Part shown: piece after piece, positions 8,571 to 17,259 of the stretch
Numbering within the stretch: position 1 is the stretch's first letter
How the letters are laid out: the number at the start of each line of letters is the position of its first letter
Assembly: GCF_018598175.1 (NCBI RefSeq)
Contig: NZ_JAHESE010000030.1
Span: 1-64,000 of the forward strand
Source: Dawidia cretensis
GTDB taxonomy: Bacteria; Bacteroidota; Bacteroidia; Cytophagales; Cyclobacteriaceae
Direction of reading: 5' to 3'
DNA length: 64,000 bases
The notes under the pieces: model-generated
The model's database searches: none
Told to the model about the DNA's origin: nothing
The model's input: only the letters and a program-made list of their open reading frames with translations
Translations under genes and position numbers: made by a program

Positions 8571-9137
8571 ATGACGCTGACGACGATATACTTGAGCTTT
8601 TGGGAAAGAGTACGTAAGGAAGTCTGGAAGTTGAAATACGCTCCGTTTGCCCTTATCGCATTCGGCATCTATTTATATTTCCAAGTGGACGATGATCTTT
8701 CGGGGTATTTGATGTTCGTTTCATGTTGCTTCGTTATGTGGACGGTCGCTGTGTTCACCCTGTCATGGCGCCTTGTCAACGAAGTTCATTTTGCAAACGA
8801 CAAGATTTTGATCGTCGGGTATACCCTGAACACCCGGTGGGAGAAAGAAATTGACATCAAAAGTTCCCGCATCGAAATTCGGTCAAAGAACACCGGCCGC
8901 TCACGTGACGAGTATTACCTTCGAATAAAATCCAGCAATAAGTCCCAAGACATTAACGGTACCTATAATTGGGATTACACGTCCCTTCTAACGATCTTCC
9001 ACGAGTTCAAAAGAATAAAAGGCGAAAAAATCACTTCCGGCGAAGAATACGATCTCGATATCATGGATAAAAAATCCAAAGGGCTTTCAACTTCTCTTTT
9101 CGACTTCTCCTTCAACTGGAAAAGAAATAACAAGTAA
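8571..9137 (+). CDS. Membrane-anchored protein of unknown function
   Basis: A 188-residue protein. Two hydrophobic segments at about residues 24-39 and 46-67 are followed by a soluble, charged C-terminal half of about 120 residues, rich in beta-strand-like sequence (VHFANDKILIVGYTL, SRIEIRSKNTG). This resembles small PH-like membrane proteins in outline, but no family motif was recognised. ATG 8571 was preferred over the in-frame TTG 8562; AAGGGA lies upstream. It diverges from the tetR gene. Confidence 0.55.
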   Translation: MTLTTIYLSFWERVRKEVWKLKYAPFALIAFGIYLYFQVDDDLSGYLMFVSCCFVMWTVAVFTLSWRLVNEVHFANDKILIVGYTLNTRWEKEIDIKSSRIEIRSKNTGRSRDEYYLRIKSSNKSQDINGTYNWDYTSLLTIFHEFKRIKGEKITSGEEYDLDIMDKKSKGLSTSLFDFSFNWKRNNK

Positions 9138-9223
9138 GTCTCAGCATCAACAATCGGTGCAAAGTTTGAGCCTACCGGCAGTCCTAGAATACCGTAGATA
9201 TTGCAACGGTAGGTATGCCAAAC

Positions 9224-9640
9224 CTAAAGTCTGTTTCGGTTATTAAACCGCTCAACGAATTCATCATACGTATCCGCGCCATCCGCAATACGTTTTACCA
9301 CGCCATAGAATTTCTTCTTCTTTCGGATTACTTCCCAAAGAGAGTATGCACTCAAGCCATAGTCCAGGCATTTTGCAAAATCCACCAGGAATACAATATA
9401 GAATACGATCACAACCCAATCTGAGGTCTGCCCCTTTAGATAATCCCCACCCACCCACATCGCCACGACGGCGAGTAGAGCAATCGATAACTGTATCTTG
9501 TAGTTTTTGTGAAAGAACTCCCAGTCCGGACGGACTATCGCCTTTGCATAATCCGGTGTCGCTCGGATTCCCGTGTAATCGTCTTGCGAAAACTTAAACG
9601 GCGGAATGAAGCTGTGCTTGGTAAAGCTGAAAAAGACCAT
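9224..9640 (-). CDS. Small membrane protein of unknown function
   Basis: A 138-residue protein with two transmembrane helices (about residues 51-67 and 75-91) between a soluble N-terminus and a basic, charged C-terminal tail (RKKKKFYGVVKRIADG). It lies 33 bases downstream of the DUF3592-like gene on the same strand, so probably in one operon. No function can be assigned. Confidence 0.5.
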   Translation of the reverse strand: MVFFSFTKHSFIPPFKFSQDDYTGIRATPDYAKAIVRPDWEFFHKNYKIQLSIALLAVVAMWVGGDYLKGQTSDWVVIVFYIVFLVDFAKCLDYGLSAYSLWEVIRKKKKFYGVVKRIADGADTYDEFVERFNNRNRL

Positions 9641-9673
9641 GGGATAGTAACTCCGGGTAAAGATATCTAAATC

Positions 9674-10474
9674 TTACTTCGAGAAAAGCTCGGGCGGGTT
9701 TTGGATTTCCCCTCGCGGCACCACGCACGACTGACTTTCATCCTTAGGCGATACAAAGACTTTGATCGTGTCACCGGACTTATGCTCGAATTGCAACGCG
9801 TGGTCACTGGAGAGCGATTTGCCAAGTACCGGACCAAGGCGTGTGGTGTATTGATAGTATATTTCAAGCTGCCGGGCCAGAGCCAGGCCGGTGGGCGTGA
9901 TCGAGATGACAGTGGCATCTTTTATTTCTCCGTATTTGTGCAGGCTTACTATTTTCCGGGTACGCACCAGCAGAATAATGACCAGCACAACCGCCGCAAT
10001 AGCAAAGGGTGTGGCAACAATCCAAATGATGATATTGAAAGGAAATTCAAAGGGTTCCAGCCCCTCAATCATGGAAGCATTGCCCAGGTATCGTACGGTA
10101 ATCGCATCGCCTATAGTTAGAAGATCCACTCTGTCTGGGTCCAGGGTGGTGAACGTGTCGTGCATAAGCTCGCCGTCGCGTGAGTAGCTGTAAGCGATGA
10201 CGGAGGGGTGCTCGTTGTTAATTGTTACATTGGTTTTTGTGTCAATATCGATGATCGCCCCTTCTGCGGTTACCCCTTCGGCCTCGATCTTGTCGTAATC
10301 AGGTGTTGGCTCGCCGCGCTCGACAATTGCAAAGATGGTGCTATAAAGTAGAAAGAAGGCAACCGAAAGCATCACGGAAGCAGCTGTAAAAATAAGCAGA
10401 AGTGGATATTGTCGAATGATGGAAATCCGGGTTTTCAGACTAATGGGGCGGGAAGCACGATACATGAAAGACAT
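9674..10474 (-). CDS. DUF3592-like membrane protein
   Basis: A 266-residue protein with a transmembrane helix near residues 25-47 and another near 147-169. Between them is a DUF3592-type extracytoplasmic domain (VTAEGAIIDIDTKTNV, IAYSYSRDGELMHDTF, GDAITVRYLGNAS). A related beta-rich stretch follows the second helix (GEIKDATVISITPTGLALAR, GDTIKVFVSPKDES). Such proteins are widespread and uncharacterised. A 33-base spacing to the next gene suggests cotranscription with it. Confidence 0.65.
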   Translation of the reverse strand: MSFMYRASRPISLKTRISIIRQYPLLLIFTAASVMLSVAFFLLYSTIFAIVERGEPTPDYDKIEAEGVTAEGAIIDIDTKTNVTINNEHPSVIAYSYSRDGELMHDTFTTLDPDRVDLLTIGDAITVRYLGNASMIEGLEPFEFPFNIIIWIVATPFAIAAVVLVIILLVRTRKIVSLHKYGEIKDATVISITPTGLALARQLEIYYQYTTRLGPVLGKSLSSDHALQFEHKSGDTIKVFVSPKDESQSCVVPRGEIQNPPELFSK

Positions 10475-10592
10475 TTTATGTTCAGGAACAAAGAAAAGGA
10501 AATTGTCGAGATTTTAACGCACCCCGACAGCATCGGAATATTTTTGACACTGGCTGAGGGTAACCGCTTTTTCGGTTGTCGTAGGATCGTAC

Positions 10593-11615
10593 ATGATAAC
10601 CGAGACAGCCATGGACGCACGACAACCACTGTTCACCTGGAAATACTTTGCCTTAAACAGTCTGATCGCGGCGGCGCTGCTGGCGTTTATTCTGATCGCG
10701 TGCAACGAGGATGGACTGGCCCACATTGACAACACCGTGGCGCTGCAACCGGCCCTGTCGGGCTATCACATCTTCGAAGGAAATCCGTCGGCACTCCAGC
10801 CCACAGCAGGCTTTCATCCATACGAGTTATCCACGGAGCTCTTCTCCGACTACGCCGAAAAACAACGCCTGGTCAAGGTACCGTCCGGGCAGATACTCGG
10901 ACCACAGCAGGACGGCCTGCCCAACTTCCCCGACGGCACAATCCTGGTAAAGACGTTCTATTATTTTCATGACAAACGCGACACGTCTAAAGGGCGACAG
11001 CTGATTGAAACACGCCTGGAGATTAAATCCGGAGAAACCTGGAGTGTGGGCACCTACCTCTGGAACGATGCACAGACCGACGCCCGGCTGGTGACCTCCG
11101 GTCTTAACAAAACCGTGAACTGGATAGACGAACGTGGTAACGGAAAGGTCATTTCGTATCACGTACCCTCCAACCACGAGTGTGCTACATGCCATTCATC
11201 AGACAACGCCATTATACCGATCGGCCCCAAGCTTCGAAACCTGAATACGGATGTGTCGCGCAATGGCGCTGTCGTCAACCAACTCTCCTACTTCCAACAA
11301 CAAGGTATACTGGGCAATGTCGATCCTGCACAAATTACAGCCCTACCCCACTGGCAGAATATAACGTATAGCCTGGAAGAACGGACGCGCGCTTACCTGG
11401 ATGTGAATTGCGCACATTGTCATCGCCCCGGTGGCTTTGACGGTGGCGACCGGCTGCAGCTGGAGTATACCACTTCCCTGTCGAATACGGGTATATCCGG
11501 AAAGCGTGACCAAATCATTGACCAGTTGTCGGAAGGACGTATGCCCCTGATTGGCACCTCCGTGGTGCACGAAGAAGCGCTTGAGCTTATCCGTTCCTAC
11601 ATGAAAAGCCTGTAG
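10593..11615 (+). CDS. Di-haem c-type lipoprotein, TIGR03806 (HNE_0200)-like
   Basis: A 340-residue exported protein. The N-terminus has a hydrophobic stretch ending in the lipobox LIAC, followed by NEDG. Two c-type haem attachment motifs are present: CATCH (about residue 197) and CAHCH (about residue 272). The start region FEGNPSALQPTAGFHPYELSTELFSDYAEKQR matches the family I know as TIGR03806/HNE_0200, often paired with SO_2930-type proteins. It is probably an outer-membrane-attached redox protein. ATG 10593 and ATG 10611 are both possible starts. The next gene follows after 1 base, so the two form an operon. Confidence 0.8.
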   Translation: MITETAMDARQPLFTWKYFALNSLIAAALLAFILIACNEDGLAHIDNTVALQPALSGYHIFEGNPSALQPTAGFHPYELSTELFSDYAEKQRLVKVPSGQILGPQQDGLPNFPDGTILVKTFYYFHDKRDTSKGRQLIETRLEIKSGETWSVGTYLWNDAQTDARLVTSGLNKTVNWIDERGNGKVISYHVPSNHECATCHSSDNAIIPIGPKLRNLNTDVSRNGAVVNQLSYFQQQGILGNVDPAQITALPHWQNITYSLEERTRAYLDVNCAHCHRPGGFDGGDRLQLEYTTSLSNTGISGKRDQIIDQLSEGRMPLIGTSVVHEEALELIRSYMKSL

Positions 11616-11616
11616 T

Positions 11617-12318
11617 ATGAAATACTTCATCGTACTGATCATACTGACTTTTCCGATAGCCGCCGTCGCCCAGGATACGACAAAAGTCCGCCGGTTTACA
11701 GGACTGGCACTTACCTTCTCTCCGCAGTACAGCTATCGCTCGCTGCATTTCGATGCCGACAGCCGCTGGTTGGAGGCCCTGCGCGACAATGAAGTGCCGG
11801 GGACCGGCTTTAAAGCGCGCGCACAAGTGCGCTATCGTATCAGCGACCGTATTGACTTATTGGGCGGCGTCGAGTATGCCAACCACGCCATAAAAACGCG
11901 CTATGAAGATCTTACCTGGTCAGGCGATGCCGAAGGCCTGCCCGGGAAAAGCCGCACGATCTATCGCTACAAATTCCTGGCTCTTCCGCTGCATGTAAAT
12001 TACACCTTTGCGAGCCTTGAACACCTACGCGTATATGCAGTGAGTGGCGTTACCACGAGCGTATTCCTTTCGCGCAAAACGAAGGTGGACATGGCCGATG
12101 ATCATCACGCCTCGGCCAAGACCGTAGGCTTCGCCAGATTTACCTGGTCGGCTACCTTGGGCGCCGGGTTAGAATATGCCCTTGGGCATCGATTTTCTCT
12201 CCGGGCAGAACCTTTTATAGAGCATTATTTCAACTCGATCTCAACAGACGACCACACAAAAGAATACCTGTTCGCGTTCGGGCTATCGACCGGCGTCGTA
12301 TGGGCGTTTAAGGGATAA
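11617..12318 (+). CDS. Outer membrane beta-barrel protein (PorT-like)
   Basis: A 233-residue protein with signal peptide MKYFIVLIILTFPIAAVAQ. Regularly alternating beta-strands follow (GLALTFSPQYSYRSLHF, YRISDRIDLLGGVEYANHAI, YKFLALPLHVNYTF, ATLGAGLEYALGHRFSLRAEPFIEHYF), as in small Bacteroidota barrels. It starts 1 base after the di-haem lipoprotein gene, implying translational coupling and a shared role at the outer membrane. The nature of that role is not shown by the sequence. Confidence 0.75.
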   Translation: MKYFIVLIILTFPIAAVAQDTTKVRRFTGLALTFSPQYSYRSLHFDADSRWLEALRDNEVPGTGFKARAQVRYRISDRIDLLGGVEYANHAIKTRYEDLTWSGDAEGLPGKSRTIYRYKFLALPLHVNYTFASLEHLRVYAVSGVTTSVFLSRKTKVDMADDHHASAKTVGFARFTWSATLGAGLEYALGHRFSLRAEPFIEHYFNSISTDDHTKEYLFAFGLSTGVVWAFKG

Positions 12319-12347
12319 TGAAATGGCACGATGAACTTCGTGGGAAA

Positions 12348-12587
12348 CTAAACAACATCAATCAGGCGCTCCTCGGGCTTCTCGTCGTGATGATATCGAA
12401 ACGACGCCGTCGGGGTCGAGAACACAAAGCCAGCTTCATCCACCTCCATGCAGTATACTGTCGTGGGTGATACGTTCAGATAAGCAATCAGCAGCGAGAG
12501 CTCGGATGCAGGTATTTCCTGGGCACCCTCTGTCGAAAAGGTGTGATAGATCTTACTACAAGTCGATTTGATGGCATGGAGGTTCAT
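12348..12587 (-). CDS. Small hypothetical protein
   Basis: A possible 79-residue protein from ATG 12587 (an upstream ATG exists at 12611). It includes IPASELSLLIAYLNVSPTTVYCMEVDEAGF. There is no signal peptide and no known motif. The composition looks protein-like, and the gene sits between two convergently oriented neighbours, but I do not recognise a family. Coding status is uncertain. Confidence 0.4.
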   Translation of the reverse strand: MNLHAIKSTCSKIYHTFSTEGAQEIPASELSLLIAYLNVSPTTVYCMEVDEAGFVFSTPTASFRYHHDEKPEERLIDVV

Positions 12588-12654
12588 AACACACGGTTTT
12601 ACCATGAGCAACGAAAAAACCGTACCTGCCTGCGGGAGTTAGAGACCAGCCTCG

Positions 12655-14484
12655 TTACCGTGGCGGAACGACCTTGCCGGGGTTCATCTTTTTGCTTTCC
12701 TGGGTCACGGCCTGGTTCACCTCCTGAATCCGCTTCACGTCCATTTTCTCGAAAGCGCGGTCGTAGGTCAATAAACCATTCACCTCATGCTCCACGTCGG
12801 TGGTTTGTGTATAGATGGCGACACTAAGCCCTTTGTACTTCATTAATTGCTCGACCTGATGCATCAGGAGTATATAGCGGTCCGTGAGCGCAGCCTTTGT
12901 TGGCTCATAATCGTAGGCGTTATTCTCCACCGGCCACATGTGCCCGCGGACAAACAGTCCCAGACCGCCGAACTCACCCAGAGAAGCTGCCCGTTTCGCA
13001 TCCGGCACCGATGCACCGTTCGGACCAATGTAAATATGCGTGTCGACAAAATCACCGTTGCCAGGATCGCCATAGGCCTCCTGGTAGCCAGGGTTATTAT
13101 TGAAACCAGAGTTACCGTTTACCAATCGTGACGGATCATAACGTTTTGTCCAGTCGGTGATCTCCCTTACATCAAACGCGCCCCAGTTTTCATTGAAGGG
13201 TACCCAGGCAACAATGCACGGGGAATTGTAATGATCGTCGATGATATTCTTCCATTCCCTCCGGAAGTTTGCACGTACCCGGGCCGTGTCTTCATGCTGA
13301 TACCAGATGGCCGGCATGTCCTGCCACACGAGTAATCCAAGCTTATCCGCCCAATAGTAGAATCGCTGGGGCTCGGTCTTCATGTGTTTTCGGATCAGGT
13401 TATAACCTGCCCGCCTGGAGAACTCTATGTCATATTTCAATGCAGCGTCGGTGGGTGCCGTCAAAATACCATCCGGCCAGTAGCCCTGGTCCAGGAGCCC
13501 AACCTGCATGACAAATTCATTGTTTAGCAACGGCCGGACGACGCCGTTCACCTCGCCCAACCGGATGTCGCGCATTCCAAAATAACTGGTGATCTCGTCC
13601 GTGATCGTACCCGTCTCATCCTGCAAGGACAGTGTCAGGTCATATAAAAATGGATCGTCGGGTGACCACGGCCTGGGGTGTTTGATCGGGATCTAAAAGG
13701 CTACTCCGGTCTCGCCTGTAGCGGTGGCAATTGCCTTTTTGCCCACGCGTGCAACCGCCGATACCTTTGCCGTGCCTGCGTTTACCTGTACTTTCAGACG
13801 GCTGTTTGCCAGCTCGGGTGTTAACCGGATGTTGCTGATATAGTTCTTGTTGACCGGCTCCAGCCATACGGTTTGCCAGATGCCCGATGTAAACGTGTAA
13901 TCACCCCGTGGTCCGTTCTTTCCGCTGGGCGTACGTCCATCGTTCGGATCATGCGCGGCCACTACTAGTATGTTTGTGCCTGCTTTTAAGAATGGCGTAA
14001 TGTTGATGCTAAACGCATCGTACCCACCGGCGTGCGTTCCAACCTTTTGCCCGTTTACAAATACCGTTGCGTGGTGGTCCACGGCATCGAAGTGCAGAAT
14101 GACCAGTTTCCCGTTCCACGACGAAGGAATTTCAACGCTCCTGCGATACCACATATTAATCTCCTGCTTCCGTTCAATCCCGGAAAGCACCGACTCCGGA
14201 CAGTACGGCACCCGGATCTGCTCGACGTTGCCGTTGAAGGCAATCGGCTGCTGGGGATCCTGCGTACTTGCCACGTGGGGGCCACCGGCATAGTCCCATG
14301 TGCCATTTAAACACATCCAATCGTTTCGGCGTAGCTGCGGGCGGGGATATTCCGGAAAGGGAACCTCGGCTTTCATGGCCGTTTTGGTCCACTGGGTTGG
14401 CAATTTTGCCACCTGGGCGCTGGAGATTTCCAGGGCAACGATGCTCAGCAGCAAACAGCAGAAAAGAGTCCTTATTTTTCTCAT
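12655..14484 (-). pseudogene. GH2 family glycoside hydrolase interrupted by an in-frame amber codon
   Basis: A 610-codon frame from ATG 14484 to the stop at 12655, broken once by TAG at 13695-13693 (codon 264). Both halves are in the same frame. The sequence flows through the stop: GVAF, stop, IPIKHPRPWSPDDPFLYDL, a standard GH2 junction. The order is signal peptide, sugar-binding domain (NGTWDYAGG, IRVPYCPES, WYRRSVEIPSSW), immunoglobulin-like domain, then TIM barrel. The acid/base Glu is in FNENWG (about codon 432) and the nucleophile Glu in GEFGG (about codon 504). A single A-to-T change of a Lys AAG codon, among others, would create TAG. Without readthrough the catalytic half is lost. It may be a true mutation or a sequencing error. 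Confidence 0.85.
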
Positions 14485-14966
14485 GGGTGGTTTGGTTCAG
14501 GCGTTTGGCAATAAGTAATGCAACGGATACACTCTCCCCAAACGACACATCTCAAAATTAATTTCTTTTGGGCAGTAAAACCTGGTCGTGGGCTTCTGCC
14601 GGCAAGGGTTTGAGGTGCTTCCGGTCGATACAGATTTAGTATTTGTGACACCTGTATGGAAACAAACGTAATCTACCCGATTTATGTCCACTTCCCGTGC
14701 CGCTTCACGGCTCGCAGATCGGGCCGGCCGCTGACTTCCCCGGCTTGCCGGTGGAAATGAGAGGCTTGGGCGTGAGAATTTGCCGCCGACAGTGGGCAGT
14801 AGTAAAAGTACTTTTTACCTGACATTTGTAGATTTTCGCCTGCCGGGGCGGTTGTCCGGGGTTATACTGTATACCCAGCCCGTGGGCGGTAACGAGTGAA
14901 GATGACATTTTAGACAATATTTTTTTATTTTGAATCTGCCTAACACAACTAGAACCTTAAATCTAT
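14485..14966. other. Intergenic region, no gene supported
   Basis: This 480-base gap lies between the divergent GH2 pseudogene and the OmpL47-like gene. Minus-strand frames in it (for example at 14705-14917) have no signal, motif or plausible composition. A short palindrome AAAAGTACTTTT lies near 14805-14816. The last 80 bases are AT-rich and probably contain the promoter of the gene at 14967. Confidence 0.5.
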
Positions 14967-16664
14967 ATGCGCTTAATCTTCTCTACGCTGGCAATCTGTC
15001 TCGTAGTGTCTGCATTCTCTCAAGATCTGCCTGCTTTCGACAAGAAGCCTTATAAAGATTCCGAGGGAAATCTCTACTGGCCGTTGTCCCTGCCGGTGTA
15101 CCTCCAGTTGTCGCCGTCGCCCAATTCAGCGGATGCGGTCATGCTCACCGAAGGCAATGAAACCGCCCACGCTATGAAATGGGATGGCCACGGCAAGCAC
15201 CTGATCAAACACGACGACAATCACCACTCTAAAGAGAGCACGGTTGCTTTCGCCGTAAACGCCGATGGCATCGCGCCGGTATCCGGATTGGAGCTGCTGG
15301 GGGCCACGCGCCATGCCGCCGCGAAGATCTATTTTGGGAAGGGCCTCACCATTTCTGTAAAAGGCAAAGACGAGATGTCCGGATTGCAGGGCGCGTACCT
15401 GTCGATCAACCAGGCGACGTTCACCAGGCTTTCAGCGCCGGGGGCGTTGTCCGATGAAAAAGAGTATACTGTCAAATACTTCGGGGTCGACAACGTCGGC
15501 AATGTTGAAGAACCCAAGTGGGCTACCTTCACGGTAGACCTCACGGCGCCAACCTCGAATCACGAAGTGAGCGGCGGTCACCTGGATGGCCAAATCCTTT
15601 CGCCCCGTGCCATGATCTCACTGATCCCCCGCGACGAAGCTTCCGGTGTGAAGAAGACCGAATACTATTTTGACGGCGGCAAGCCCCTGCCCTATGCCAC
15701 CAAAATTTCACCGGCCGGCCTGGCCGACGGCGAGCACACCCTCACCTATTATTCATCCGACAACGTAGGCAATACAGAATCACCGCGTCAGTTTACGTTT
15801 TACCTGGATTCAAAAGGCCCCGAAGTAAAGTCTTCGTTCGATGCTGACTTTGCGGTGTCCGAAGGACGATCCTATGCCAGCACCAGCACCTTGATCGCGC
15901 TCGAAGCGACCGACAACAAAGCGGGTGTAAAGCAGCTCTTCTACAGCATCAACGGTGCGCCGGAGAAAGTCTACACCGCTCCGTTTGCATTGCCGGCGAA
16001 GCAAGGCACCTATTCGATCCGCTACCGGGCCGTCGACCAGGTAGGCAACGTTGGCGCTACCGTAACAGACAAGCAAGTCGCTACCATCTATATTGACGAT
16101 ACCCCGCCCGTTGTCACGCACAGCGTCAGCATACCGAAGGTCTACACGCGCGACACGCTTTTTGTGACCGACAAAACATTGTTCACGATAAAAAGCTTTG
16201 ACGCCGAATCTGGTGGTGCGATCGTTGACTATAAAGTCGACAACAGCGTAGAAACAACATACGAAGCTCCGTTTTCGGTATTTACCGAAGGCAAGCATGC
16301 CCTCTCTTACAGCGGCACGGACCTTGTCAACAACTCCGCGGTAAAGACAGCTTTCTTCGTCGTGGATAATACCGCCCCCGAAATTTTCTTCCACACAAGC
16401 CTCGAAAAAATAGGCACGCAAAAGCTGGTGGCCAAAGAACAGGAGATTCCGATCTATGCTGCCGGCACCATCCTCTACATGGCTGCCACCGACAAGGCTG
16501 TGGGCACAAAGGCCATCTACTTTTCATTGAACCAGCACCCTGAAATTCTTTACACCCAACCGGTAAAGCTCATGACAAAGGGCGTGCACTCACTGAAGAT
16601 CAAAGCGGTTGATTTCCTGGGGAACGTACGAACGCAGGATACGATCGAGTTTGCTGTTCAATAA
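14967..16664 (+). CDS. Secreted OmpL47-like / Ig-like repeat protein
   Basis: A 565-residue exported protein with signal peptide MRLIFSTLAICLVVSAFSQ. After a unique N-terminal domain of about 110 residues come roughly five repeats of 85-95 residues. Each has a DxxSG, a beta-strand pair (YSINGAPEKVYTAPF) and a conserved end such as YFGVDNVGNVE, YYSSDNVGNTE or YRAVDQVGNVG, then DxTAP/DxxPP. This is the OmpL47-type beta-barrel/Ig-like repeat (chitobiase C-terminal-like). Such proteins are cell-surface or secreted with unknown ligands. The repeats differ at the DNA level, so this is an old array, not a recent expansion. Confidence 0.8.
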   Translation: MRLIFSTLAICLVVSAFSQDLPAFDKKPYKDSEGNLYWPLSLPVYLQLSPSPNSADAVMLTEGNETAHAMKWDGHGKHLIKHDDNHHSKESTVAFAVNADGIAPVSGLELLGATRHAAAKIYFGKGLTISVKGKDEMSGLQGAYLSINQATFTRLSAPGALSDEKEYTVKYFGVDNVGNVEEPKWATFTVDLTAPTSNHEVSGGHLDGQILSPRAMISLIPRDEASGVKKTEYYFDGGKPLPYATKISPAGLADGEHTLTYYSSDNVGNTESPRQFTFYLDSKGPEVKSSFDADFAVSEGRSYASTSTLIALEATDNKAGVKQLFYSINGAPEKVYTAPFALPAKQGTYSIRYRAVDQVGNVGATVTDKQVATIYIDDTPPVVTHSVSIPKVYTRDTLFVTDKTLFTIKSFDAESGGAIVDYKVDNSVETTYEAPFSVFTEGKHALSYSGTDLVNNSAVKTAFFVVDNTAPEIFFHTSLEKIGTQKLVAKEQEIPIYAAGTILYMAATDKAVGTKAIYFSLNQHPEILYTQPVKLMTKGVHSLKIKAVDFLGNVRTQDTIEFAVQ

Positions 16665-16679
16665 GACGTGGGGGGTACT

Positions 16680-17189
16680 TTAGTTTTTGGAAGCGAGCGT
16701 AAGGTCGTAGCGTCTTTCCTTTAGCGGGATGCCAAAAGACATCGATTCTTTCTCTTCTGTCAGCGTGAATCCGTACGACATGTAGAGGTGGGCGGCGGCG
16801 GGAAGGTCATCCGTCGTCCAAAGGTACGCGGCGCTATAGCCGACCTCCTGCAGGAAGCTCATATACAGGTCCATCAGCTTCCTACCCAGGCCAATGCCTC
16901 TATACTCACGGTCGAGCAGGAAATAACGAAGCTGGGCAGTTTTATGCGCGCGATGCATCAATAGCAGAAAGCCAACGATCCTGCCCTGATGCTCGCAGAT
17001 CCACACACGATCCACACGGGGATCATAATTTTTATAAAACTCAAAGAGACCGTCGCTGACGTAGGCTTCGAACGCCTCGCCATAGCCATACTCCTCGCGA
17101 TATAGCTTCCCATGGAGATAAATGACGTATCCGAGATCGGTCGGCCGGAAGTGAATCCGTATGGCAATCTCCTCTAAGTTGATTTTCAT
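16680..17189 (-). CDS. GNAT family N-acetyltransferase
   Basis: A 169-residue acetyl-CoA-dependent acetyltransferase. The acetyl-CoA binding motif A is YRGIGLGRKLMDLYMSFL (about residues 104-121), and motif B resembles AAYLWTTDDLPAAAHLYMSYGF. The N-terminal part resembles the acetyltransferase half of MarR-GNAT fusions (IRIHFRPTDLGYVIYLHGKLYREEYGY). Here there is no MarR domain. The substrate is unknown. The gene converges on the OmpL47-like gene. Confidence 0.88.
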   Translation of the reverse strand: MKINLEEIAIRIHFRPTDLGYVIYLHGKLYREEYGYGEAFEAYVSDGLFEFYKNYDPRVDRVWICEHQGRIVGFLLLMHRAHKTAQLRYFLLDREYRGIGLGRKLMDLYMSFLQEVGYSAAYLWTTDDLPAAAHLYMSYGFTLTEEKESMSFGIPLKERRYDLTLASKN

Positions 17190-17259
17190 GCGACAATAAT
17201 ACTATGCTTCGCCGAAAAGAAAACCCTGGAAAGGATTCTTTTATACCCATGCCGTTCGA

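Noticed and set aside
14705-14917. Minus-strand frame of 70 codons in the 14.5-15.0 kb gap
   Set aside because: Basic and Pro/Gln-rich composition without any recognisable domain; no upstream ribosome site.
15810-16421. Minus-strand frame of 203 codons
   Set aside because: It lies wholly inside the OmpL47-like gene and has no recognisable protein features.
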